A DNA stretch of 64,000 bases from NCBI GenBank assembly GCA_022497155.1, contig MU385741.1, positions 310,001 through 374,000 on the forward strand. Direction: 5' to 3'. The position numbers and the translations under genes were made by a program. The notes beneath the pieces are model-generated. The model did no database searches. It was not told the origin of the DNA and saw only the letters and a list, made by a program, of their open reading frames with translations. This document shows, in pieces, positions 45,433-54,610 of this stretch (within the stretch, counting starts at the first letter, position 1; every line of letters starts with the position of its first letter). This stretch comes from Whalleya microplaca. Taxonomy: Eukaryota; Ascomycota; Sordariomycetes; Xylariales; Xylariaceae.

Positions 45433-46193
45433 GGTGATGGAAGCTGACTGAGATCTCAGCGCTGCTGTCTCTCTCTCAATTGAAGGTTGGGTGAGATGAC
45501 CGGTGCCGCCGGATATATTTTATCTCGGATCTCAGGTTGCGTCACGGCACGCAGATCGTGGGAAAACGAGCGGTGGTCGCAATACAGCTACAGCCACACT
45601 CAACAGATTCACAGACACTCAACTAAAATGATAGGTTCATAATAAATAAGAGGCAATTGTTATTAACCTTAGTCATTCTCGACAGCCAGAATTTCCAAAT
45701 GCTGACTGATGGACAATGGTGGTTCGACGACCTCGGAGGGACTTTTTCTCTTGACTTGTGACATGGAAGCGCGGCGGGGCAGCGAGTGCGGGGCCGAGGG
45801 GTCGCCGACTGACGCTAACAAGCCTGTATGCCCACTATTTGTAGGGCCTGGTCCCCTGTCGCTCAGTGGATACGCACGTATCGATAACGCCCGCAGTCCC
45901 GTGTAACGCACTTGCGGTGCTGCAGTGGCAGGTGAGTGGCAGGTGAGTGGCAGGTGAGTGGCAGGTGAGTGGCAGGTGAGTGGCAGGTGAGTGGCAGACG
46001 GAAGGAGCCAGAGAACCGGTTGGTGGACCCTGCATTTCGTCCGATCTCCAACCTGTAGCTTCTCATCCTTCGCTGCAGCTCTTCAGCCCTTGCAGTGCAA
46101 CCTCTCTCTCTCTCTGCCCTCTTTCACAAAGTCACCACCTTGGACGGCCAGGCCGAGTTGGGGGGACGCCACAGCCGACAGCTCTCCTATAAC
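45433..46193. promoter_or_regulatory. Divergent intergenic region between RIB3 and COQ3
   Basis: About 760 bases separate two ATGs pointing away from each other. It holds the six-copy 11-base repeat and a CTCTCT stretch (about 46103-46115) that probably belongs to the COQ3 leader. No start ATG precedes 46194 in the COQ3 frame. Confidence 0.5.
45927..45997. repeat. 11-base tandem repeat, six perfect copies plus GGCAG
   Basis: The unit GGCAGGTGAGT is repeated head to tail at 45927-45992. Each copy contains GGTGAGT, a perfect consensus 5' splice site on the plus strand, 200-270 bases before the COQ3 ATG. Confidence 0.95.
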
Positions 46194-47165
46194 ATGCCAC
46201 CACGTCCCAATGCCGTGTTTCTGCTGAGACGGCGTCGCAATGGGACGGCCATACCGCATACTGCTCGACCGCTAGCTCCAACCCTCAGCAGAAGCTTCTC
46301 ACTCTCACCAGTATTGGCGTCAGCTTCTTCGCCGCCGCCACCATCTACCTCCTCTCCCTCCACCTCCCCGAATCCCAGCTCCAGTCCCAGCCCCAGCTCC
46401 AACGATGCGGCCTTCACGACCGTCTCCCCGGACGAGGTCTCCCACTTCAACGCCCTCGCCTCCTCGTGGTGGGACCCCCACGGCCCGTCTCGCATCCTGC
46501 ACCTCATGAACCCGCTGCGCCACGACTTCATCCGCGCCTGTCGCTCCTCCACCCTCGATGACCCGCGCTCAACGGGGCTGAGGTACCTCGACATCGGCTG
46601 CGGCGGCGGCATCTTCGCCGAGTCCGCCGCCCGCCTGCCCGCCACCGCCTCCGTGACCGCCCTCGACCCCAGCCCCGCCGTCCTCGCCGTCGCGCGCGCC
46701 CACGCGAAGCGCGACCCGGCGCTGCGGTCGAAGCTGCGGTATACGAACACCTCGATCGAGAATCTGCCCGTGCCGGGCACGCCCCAGGAGGGCTTCGACG
46801 TCGTCTCCGTGTTCGAGGTCGTCGAGCACGTGGCCAACCCGCCGGCCTTCCTCGACCGGTGCGCTCCCTTCGTGCGTCCGGGGGGCTGGCTGGTCCTGAG
46901 CACCATCGCGCGCACCTGGGTCAGCTGGCTGACGACGAACTTGGTCGCGGAGGATCTGCTGGGGATCGTGCCCAGGGGCACGCATGATTGGCGCAAGTAC
47001 ATCAATGAGGAGGAGCTGCGGGGGTATTTCCTGGCGCAGAGGACGGGCTGGGGCGAGCCCAGGTGCATGGGCGTTGTGTATGTGCCCGGCCTGGGCTGGA
47101 GGGAGGTGCCCGGGAGCGAGAAGGTTGGGAATTACTTCTTTGCTGTGAGGAGGCTGGCTGAGTAG
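46194..47165 (+). CDS. COQ3: Ubiquinone biosynthesis O-methyltransferase (mitochondrial)
   Basis: The single exon encodes 323 residues. The N-terminus (Arg/Ser/Pro-rich, RRRRNGTAIPHTARPL...SRSFSLSP) is a mitochondrial presequence, followed by a low-complexity Ser/Pro stretch. The SAM-dependent methyltransferase begins with EVSHFNALASSWWDPHGPSR and HLMNPLRHDFIRAC. Motif I is YLDIGCGGGIFAESAAR (about residues 129-145). DVVSVFEVVEHVANP and GGWLVLSTIARTWVSWL match COQ3/UbiG, including the final NYFFAVRR. It methylates both phenolic oxygens during coenzyme Q synthesis at the inner membrane. The open frame extends upstream without an ATG, so 46194 is the start. Confidence 0.93.
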   Translation: MPPRPNAVFLLRRRRNGTAIPHTARPLAPTLSRSFSLSPVLASASSPPPPSTSSPSTSPNPSSSPSPSSNDAAFTTVSPDEVSHFNALASSWWDPHGPSRILHLMNPLRHDFIRACRSSTLDDPRSTGLRYLDIGCGGGIFAESAARLPATASVTALDPSPAVLAVARAHAKRDPALRSKLRYTNTSIENLPVPGTPQEGFDVVSVFEVVEHVANPPAFLDRCAPFVRPGGWLVLSTIARTWVSWLTTNLVAEDLLGIVPRGTHDWRKYINEEELRGYFLAQRTGWGEPRCMGVVYVPGLGWREVPGSEKVGNYFFAVRRLAE

Positions 47166-47488
47166 CTGGAGCATGAAGCATCGTGTTGGCTGAGTGGTTA
47201 CGGTACGGTACCTAAGTGTGCTACAGGGGGGCAAATGTTGTATCATGTGTGACGAGCTGAACGGTATCTTGCCTAACCTCACGAAGTGGGTTGAGATCCT
47301 GACTGTGTAATACTAACGATGAATATATATACCCCAAGTCTCCTCGGGAAATGGTCTTGCTCTTAATTGGTAATCAAAGTTTCATCACCTTTCCTCTAAA
47401 CGTCTGAGAAGCTTGGATTTACTTCAAGAATAGTTGTAGAAAAACCATGGTAAGTTAAGACATCGCTAATAACTCAACATAGACTACA

Positions 47489-47519
<31 letters not shown>

Positions 47520-47629
47520 GAAAAGAACCAAAGACAGCCCCACATGATTCAGAACCGGCTGAGCCGCCAGCGGAGGCGCGCGCCCCGGCGGCAGCGCCGC
47601 CGGCCCCCCCNNNNNNNNNNCTCCTCCAC

Positions 47630-47660
<31 letters not shown>

Positions 47661-47699
47661 CAAAAGACCCAGCTAAGTCCCAAATTCATACATACACTG
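47166..47699. other. 3' flanks with assembly gap and duplicated poly-T flank
   Basis: The 3' regions of COQ3 and the BTB gene meet here. Ten N occupy 47611-47620. A run of exactly 28 T at 47492-47519, then GAAAAGA and GC-rich DNA, is echoed right of the gap by a run of exactly 28 T at 47633-47660, then CAAAAGA, ACTGCTAAGCCGCC and the end of the BTB gene. The left copy looks like a low-quality duplicate of the right one. Confidence 0.7.
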
Positions 47700-48362
47700 C
47701 TAAGCCGCCTGGTACGGCGGCGGCCTCGGCGCCTGCGACGGCGCCCTCAACTCATCAGCCGAGATCTGGACCTTGGTACTCACGACCACAACCTGCGCCT
47801 TCTGGCCCTCCTCGCACGGGATCTTGACCTCCTCGCGGTGCTTGAAGCACGACTGATCGCAGAACTCAGGGTGTCCATGATGTCTCCTGGACCCCCCACA
47901 GCAATAATACGTATTATCATCGACCCAGCGGACATGGACCTCAGGCTTGGCCGTATCGAGAAAAAACGTCTCGAGCGCCTTCACGTCCTTGGTGACGACC
48001 TGGGTCTGATACGCGACGGCCTTGTGGTACGCCTGCGACGCGAGCCAGAGCTCGAGCTCGGCGAGCCCGAAGAAGCGCGCCTCCTCGAGGAGCCGCGTGT
48101 AGCGCGCGTAGTCGTGCCCGCGCTCGGGCGTCCAGTACAGCGGCATGGTCCCGCGGCGCAGGAAGGCCAGGATGTCCACGAACCGCTCCGGGTCCGCGTC
48201 GATGAAGTAGCTGCCGTCCACCTGCTTGCTGTGCTCCCAGCGCCCGGATAGCAGGGCGAGGAAGAAGGTGCTGTGCCCGAGGGTGTCCTTCGTCGTGTGG
48301 AAGCGCCGCCCGCCTACGTCGAGGACGACTTTCTTGGCTTCGTTTGCGAGGTCGGATGCCAT
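47700..48362 (-). CDS. BTB/POZ protein of the K+-channel tetramerisation (KCTD-like) type
   Basis: The single exon encodes 220 residues. Residues 11-105 form a T1-type BTB domain: KVVLDVGGRRFHTTKDTLGH, STFFLALLSGRW, DGSYFIDADPERFVDILAFL and RRGTMPLYW. A helical part (YTRLLEEARFFGLAELELWL) follows. The C-terminal part (residues about 130-200) has several Cys and His residues (YYCCGGSRRHHGHPEFCDQSC), perhaps metal-binding. Fungal KCTD-like proteins are poorly studied; animal relatives are often Cullin-3 adaptors, so a role in ubiquitination is an inference. The stop codon lies 40 bases from the 28-T run and close to the assembly gap. Confidence 0.85.
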   Translation of the reverse strand: MASDLANEAKKVVLDVGGRRFHTTKDTLGHSTFFLALLSGRWEHSKQVDGSYFIDADPERFVDILAFLRRGTMPLYWTPERGHDYARYTRLLEEARFFGLAELELWLASQAYHKAVAYQTQVVTKDVKALETFFLDTAKPEVHVRWVDDNTYYCCGGSRRHHGHPEFCDQSCFKHREEVKIPCEEGQKAQVVVVSTKVQISADELRAPSQAPRPPPYQAA

Positions 48363-50059
48363 TTTTTTCTGGGGGGGTTGGGTGCAGCTGGTGGGTTGTC
48401 ATGCAGCTGTTCTGCCCGTCTGTAGGACTGTCACACAAGACAGGGTCGGGCCTGGGTCCGGGGCCGCCTGAGTGGTGATGAGTAATAGCTAGGCTGCCAG
48501 CTACGGCTGAGTAGGTTTAGGGCTGGATGTAGAGGCAGGCTGATTGGAGGTCTTGCGCTTCTGCTGCTTCTGCTGCTGTTGCTGCTGCTGGGGCTTATTA
48601 GCCGGTCTATACCGCGGCCGTGTAACACTGGACCAGATCCCGCCTTTGATGTTAAACGTCGAGGTGGTTATGGAGGGTTGGTGGGTGATGCTGCAGGTGC
48701 TGTTCGTAGACAAGCGGATGCGGTTCGTGAGCTCAAAGGTTTCAGAACTCATTATACCCAATTCTCGTATATCTAGGTTTAATAAGTTGGAAAGCCCCTA
48801 AAGTTTTCTGATTGAATACGTATACAACAACAAGAACAACAACAGAAGTCTAGGCAGGAATTGATTGTCGCCGACCGAGAGAGAGTGAGAGATGGTGGTG
48901 TTCAGACAATTACGGCTCTGTTACACGGGCGCAGCACCGGCCAAGGGCTTTCCTTGTTTTTAATCCAATTGGCCTTGACATTTGTGAAGCTTGCGGTGCC
49001 GCAGTGCGGCTCTTGGCTTATGCCCTATTCTCGGTTTCATGTTGAGGGCAAACATGAGCTATTCTGGCAAACATCGAACGATAACTTACGTCGGAGATAC
49101 CCCTGTCGCTTTCGTCCCCTTTAATCCATTATCCTAGCTCAGTGATCAGTTATTCATGATGTGCAAGAGTTCTGTTTAAGTGAGATTCCTATACCGATAC
49201 CGAGCTCATGCAATTATGCTTACACATACACCTCTTGATTCTCCATTCTTCGAGTATAAATAGACAGAAGCTCGCGAGACGTCATTGCATAGAAAGTCGC
49301 CTTGTGTCTCGTTTAGTCGAGAGGAAGATCAAACGCCCTACAGCAGTTTGTCAGGCGACTGACTGATCCCTGGCGTAGATCGGCGTTTGGTAATACCTGT
49401 TCGCGCGCATGCAAGTCCCTTGGTGAAAACCGCACTACGGCATTCCGAGATCGAGTCGAGATCTATGCTTGTCGATCTCCCTCTCCACTCCTGGGCATTC
49501 CTGATGCGTGTTCTATGTACCGCAAAATGGGAATAGATCAAACCCCAAACCCCAAGACTAGGTACGTAGGTCGCGGGGAGATATCGGTGTTATAATTCCA
49601 TGGGTTATTCTCGATATAAAGGTTATCCCCGATAATCTCCGACGCATGCAGAAGTGGATTGTTGTTTAGCAAGGACACCCACCATTTGATAACTTGCCTC
49701 ATGGCGAGACAAGTCGAGATAGGGAAGATTTTGAATTAGTATACTTGGGTAATAGGCTTACTATGTATGTAAATGAATAAGAGCTTAAGATTATTAATGA
49801 CGGCGGAAAGGTGGTCTAAGTGGGTGAATCTTTTGGCGATGAAGTTGTATAATAAAGCAAAGCATCTGGGGCTTTTCCTCCTTAGCTGAGCTCCGTTTTG
49901 TTCAAGCTTCATCACATTAACTATATAACCCCAGTTTAAGTTAAGCTAAGGCAGATATAAAAAAGAAAGGGAAAGAAGGGGAAAAGATTATTAAAAAAAT
50001 AATGAGCTCGCCCATTGCCTCTAATCATAACATGTGGTCCAAGATAAGCCATCAGAATA

Positions 50060-50240
50060 ACCCGGGCTTGGTACATTTTCCCATCAGCTTTGGCTGGGGG
50101 TCCCGCTGTCGGAAAGTGGGATGATCAAATATGACTTTTGACAATGGACTCACTCAGGGAATTGAACCCCAAACCTTTCAAGAACTAGGTGGTTGCCTAG
50201 AAACTGAACTGTTGGTCTGACCAGTGAGCCAACTGATGTT
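50060..50240 (-). mobile_element. tRNA-derived SINE-like element (candidate)
   Basis: On the minus strand a pol III A box (TTGGCTCACTGG, about 50222-50233) is followed by a B box (GGTTCAATTCC, about 50159-50169), at tRNA-like distance. The ends do not pair as an acceptor stem, so it is not a working tRNA. A tRNA-unrelated body appears to follow to about 50060. No target-site duplication was identified by eye, so the borders are guesses. Confidence 0.4.
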
Positions 50241-50878
50241 AGGAAAGCTCAGGCATATTTTGGTTTATGAGGCAACAACCCTTGAGCTGGGGAGTAAGCA
50301 ATGGGCCACGCTGCGCCAGGTACTTTGTGCAGCAGAGTTGACCCAGGCCTTACATAAAAAGAGATGGGATTTTGGAGAGTAGCGAGCAACACCACTGCCC
50401 TAAAACGCTTACTCACTTCGCAGTGACGATAATACAGGGCCGAGATTATCGTCGCAATGGCCTATAGATTGCTGGAATGACAGCCTCGGATAACCCATTT
50501 TTCTATTATTGGGCATGCGTTGCTTTCAAGTCTCTGGGATATCCTACTAGACGTGCAAGAGCCCATGTTATGTACAGTAACTCGCGAACTCGTATCAGGA
50601 TAAGTAGGCCCTCGAAGTATGTGGTATCATCGTCCTGGACGACGCTGGAGTCGTGGTCTCTATTGTACCTGAAGACCTAGTGAATCAGAAAATTACTGAC
50701 GTCGACTGCCCGGTAGCGATTTTCTGGTGGAAGAGGCAGAAACTTTTTCCTGAGGTATGTATTTTGTGTGCTTTTCCAAGGAAGCGTGTATCGAACTATA
50801 AAGCAAATTTCCAGTATTGACCCAATGTTACAACCACCCATTCCTAAATATCCCCGCAACCAGCTACCACGTAATTCC

Positions 50879-50946
50879 TGGTTGCCAAGAGGGATAGTGG
50901 CTTGGCAACCATCTGGTTGCCAAGGCTCTTAGTGGCTTGGCAATCA
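50879..50946. repeat. Cluster of four alternating inverted 11-mers, 35-base period
   Basis: TGGTTGCCAAG occurs at 50879-50889 and 50914-50924. Its complement CTTGGCAACCA occurs at 50901-50911, with a one-base variant (CTTGGCAATCA) at 50936-50946. The spacers of 11 bases differ in sequence at their start but both end AGTGG. The middle pair forms a 24-base palindrome. Confidence 0.9.
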
Positions 50947-53708
50947 AGTCCCATTTACTAGGAAGCTATTCAGATATAAAAGGACTGTATTTCGCCGTCC
51001 CTTAGATAGTCTCTTTTTGCTAGCCAGCGATCAATCTAAGTATTTCTACCTTTCACGCCTTTTGTTATTTCAAATCAAGACCTGTGGTAACGGCTTCGTT
51101 ACACCCAATTTCTCCAAGAGTTGAGTAAATGCTAGGTACTGAGTATAGACCGTTGGGCTTCCCCATGAACGAGGGTACTGGCGACGCTGCTTTATACCTG
51201 AAATATTAGGATATTTGACAGTAATCATGTGTGCAATCATCAGTTAGGCACTTCCGTGATCGTCAATACCTTGTTAGCTTGTATTGAAGCCTGTATTGAC
51301 TACTGTATTATGTAGCGATCTTTGCATAGTTGTTTAGAACATTTATTTCAATAGTGCGTTCGAAAGACCACAGATTTCACGACTGCTGGAAGAAAGGGGA
51401 GCTTTGTAACAGCTAACCCTATTGCGACAGAGTATAAAATAATCAAATATTACACCCATCAAAACTGCATTGACCTGCATATTGTTTCCCCCCTTTATGC
51501 TGCGAGTGTGCTTCTGTCTGGTTGAAGCGGGTATCAGAGGACTGTGGCATCGAAATTGACCAAAGAACAGAAATCTTACAGATTTCTCTAAAGCCAACAT
51601 AGCACTCAATATATATTACACACGAATGTAAGCTTTTAATGTGGATAACCGTAACTTCCGATAGGTCTGGCTGCTTCCTAATATGTGATATATATACTTG
51701 GAGACAATATCTATCTATGTACACCGCCATTTATAGAGTCGATGTTATATAGGGGTAAACTTTAAGTTGTTTCAAATATTCCATGTTACGTATTCTAAAC
51801 TATGCGAGAACATGACATAGTATGAAAGCCATCAAACTAGTTATCGTAAAAACAACGCTGTAAATGCTGCGTAGCAATTACGCCTTGTAGCCATAACATT
51901 GAATAAAAAAGAGCAAAAGCAAGTACAATATTCTCGTGACCTCTGAAATGAAAGGGCTGAAATTACATCTCGCGATGTTGTGTGTAAGCTTATATTAGCC
52001 CCCAGCGAGCTTGGAAGGGGCAGCATGAAGGTTGAAATTGAGCTCTTGTGCCCTTGGCTGTTAGACGGGTCGTGCATTGTGTCTCTGCCCTGATAACCAT
52101 TTCAAGGAGTAAGCAAGAATCGAGATGTTGAACTCCTACAGTCTCACATTTGATCTACGTCCCGAAGTAAGTATCGATGCCGAACGGAGAACGTTCCAAG
52201 ATCGGCGCGTTCGGAAAATTACGTTAGCCAGAATTCCCACAATACGGGACGGTTCGGATCCGCAAGTAGTCAAGTAGCTCCCGGCCAAACGGGAGCTCCA
52301 ATCTTTTCCGGGAGAGGAGCCGAGGAGGTCTAGTCTAGGCTGTGGAGGCCTCTTGATACGTAACTGTTGGTGGGGAGGCCTGGAACGTCATGGATTTTGA
52401 CAGTCTCGAACCCGAAGTTGCCCGATAGTATTTTAAGTTTGGGAGAGAAGAACTGGCAGATCTTGGCACTACTGTACGTACTAATCAGTAGCTATTAGAT
52501 ACTTTTACCCATTAGTTACCTATAAATTATAGCATCATGATGTTGATAGCGGTGTACTATGCCAGTACCAGTGCTCGTGATCGTTCAAATTTTCCAATAA
52601 TACTTTGTAACAAGCCATAGCGGATGTCACAGTTGTAAGCTGTTCACATGTTTAATATGAATTTCTCGTAAATTCTCTAGCCGACCAGCAATTATCCAAA
52701 GTTGGTGTAGGTAGATGAACCGAACATGTACCTACTTTTTGCCATTGTGCGCTTCTGCATTTACGTAAGGCTGCCCATACGGGAGTTAGAGGATCGAGGC
52801 TATCTCTTGGTCTTACGAATTTCAGGAGATAGCTGTAAGCAGGCCCAGCCAGCCCCAGGAATACGGAGAAAGTCGGAAGAGTTGGCGATGCTGCTAGCCC
52901 AATAGCGGGATGAAGTTCGGCAAAGATTATGGGGTCGGACAAGAGGGATCAAGATTTCATTGAAATCGTCGCCTCATTAGCGTCAGCCGAGTCAGCCAAA
53001 AGCGTAATATGTAAAAGCTCCTGTCGTGTGGAGTATGCAATGCAAGGTCGATTGTGCAGTGCATCTCGAGCCGCGCTGGTTCGTCTGATTGGATCGCAGG
53101 TCTTGGCGGCTGAAATGGATCCTGACCCAAGTACTGATCCGTATTCTCATGCAGCTCATGGTAGGACGAATGGAAAGAGTCGGGTCCTTGATTATGTACA
53201 CGTGCAGGGGTTTTGACGACTACTGTATCTGAGAATTAAGACATGTCTCTTGATCGCATTAGGCGAGTTCGGCGGTGAATATGTTTGGTTGCGAGTGGAA
53301 AATCCCGGGAATCGGCTGGTGGTTCGCAGATATCCAACACCACATGGGAAGGTCGGCATTCGAAAGACAAACTGCTTACCTACCTGGGATAATGAGTGAT
53401 ACCGTGACAAGCGAACCATCGTCGTATGAAGTCTAATAAGATCCGGGGCCCCTCAAATCGCCACCCCGTAACGTCTGGCCTGTTGCCATCTAGCCGTCTG
53501 CCAGTCTTTGGGATGCCTAGAAATCTATCCGAGTCGAGATCTAATTAGGCTAGTGGTGTTAGTGTCATGAGCTCATACGTGTAATGAAGGCGTCGGTGAT
53601 GTACGAAAGTGGGAAGCTTCTACGTATGTAGGTATCGTCTGCCCCGTCGGCCCCGCCGTGGGGTTTGGTGAAGATGAAGTCACAGCGGGGAGATGTGCCC
53701 CTCCATTC

Positions 53709-53734
53709 TATACTGACTTACTATAGTCAGTATA
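53709..53734. repeat. Perfect 10-base inverted repeat (hairpin)
   Basis: TATACTGACT and AGTCAGTATA flank a six-base loop; a further AGTCAGT copy follows directly. No T-run follows and no gene end is near. Confidence 0.8.
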
Positions 53735-54403
53735 GTCAGTGTGTACTTTGCCTCTCACCTGGGTTTTCTGTTGTCGTCTAGGTGATCCCGATGTACTACG
53801 ACATCTACGACTTCGTATAGACAAGGTAATTTTCTAGAAAAAACTTCTAGAGCTTCCATCAATATCAAATCCGTACGGATTGGGTGTTCAACATATCATA
53901 TGTAGCAATTGAGACACTGTAAGTTGTACGACATGCGCGTTTGATGATGCACATGCAACGAAAACGGTCGGTAAAATCAGCCGATAGCCTATAATCCCTG
54001 GGACTGGCTGGCGACATGATTTGGAGAGGCTGAGGAAAAACACGGAAAGGGAACAACCTCCAATTTGACGATTGGATGCATCGACTTGCATTGACACCAC
54101 ACCAAATTCGCCTTCCATATGCGCCGGTCCATTTTTTTTCTATTTTGCACTTGCAACTCATCCCGAACCAGTTAAGCAAGTTTTGGCCCTACGATAGACG
54201 AGGATACGCTGGCAGTAGCACAGCCAGGAACAACAAAGAAAAGAAGAAAAAGAAGATACATTACGTCCCGATAATGCAGGGGTTCCTCCGTGCCCTTGCT
54301 CCGGTTTGAATTCGTGCCCCAGTGGCCCAATCAATGGCAACAGCCACTGCTATCCAGTGGCATGGCTCGCTCAACCTCTGCTGTCCCCACACCCTGTGTC
54401 TTT

Positions 54404-54412
54404 TATATATAT
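54404..54412 (+). promoter_or_regulatory. Probable TATA box of PEP carboxykinase
   Basis: TATATATAT lies about 200 bases before the ATG at 54611. It also argues against translation from the in-frame ATG at 54362, which lies upstream of it. Confidence 0.5.
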
Positions 54413-54520
54413 CCTCGGTTTCGGCCCATCACTAGCAGACCGATAAGTTACCTTGTGCATGCTTCTATTGCCGGTGCTTTGTCTCCTGCCCCATATAATC
54501 AATTTCAAAATCGATATTCT

Positions 54521-54533
54521 CCGTTAGACGCCG
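54521..54533 (+). promoter_or_regulatory. CCGN7CCG site, candidate AcuK/AcuM binding site
   Basis: CCG-TTAGACG-CCG lies 78 bases before the PEP carboxykinase ATG. A CCGN7CCG motif has been described for AcuK/AcuM in Aspergillus. The motif is expected about once per 2 kb by chance, so this is suggestive only. Confidence 0.4.
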
Positions 54534-54610
54534 GGTGGAACTCTATCTTCCGCCGCTATAATCATCACGACGCATCCCGATTTTCGAGACGCTCAAGAAA
54601 CATAAGAACC

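Larger units (their letters stand above)
48363..54610. other. Long gene-poor tract upstream of PEP carboxykinase
   Basis: About 6.2 kb with no confident gene. A TGCTGCTTCTGCTGC-type run lies at 48558-48594. A SINE-like element (about 50060-50240), an inverted-repeat cluster (50879-50946) with a TATAAAAG box 30 bases on (50976), and a hairpin (53709-53734) are listed separately. A 95-codon ATG frame at 52929-53216 (plus) has no family likeness and is left uncalled. Confidence 0.5.

Noticed and set aside
46095..46193. Upstream extension of the COQ3 frame
   Set aside because: The extension has no ATG (it would start with GTG); the presequence begins properly at 46194.
52929..53216. 95-codon plus-strand ORF
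   Set aside because: ATG present but no domain, signal peptide or conserved motif; the opposite strand is also open, typical of chance frames.
54362..54610. In-frame upstream ATG adding 83 basic residues to PEP carboxykinase (possible mitochondrial form)
   Set aside because: The ATG lies before the likely TATA box at 54404 and the family protein is cytosolic, starting near MADPVYR.
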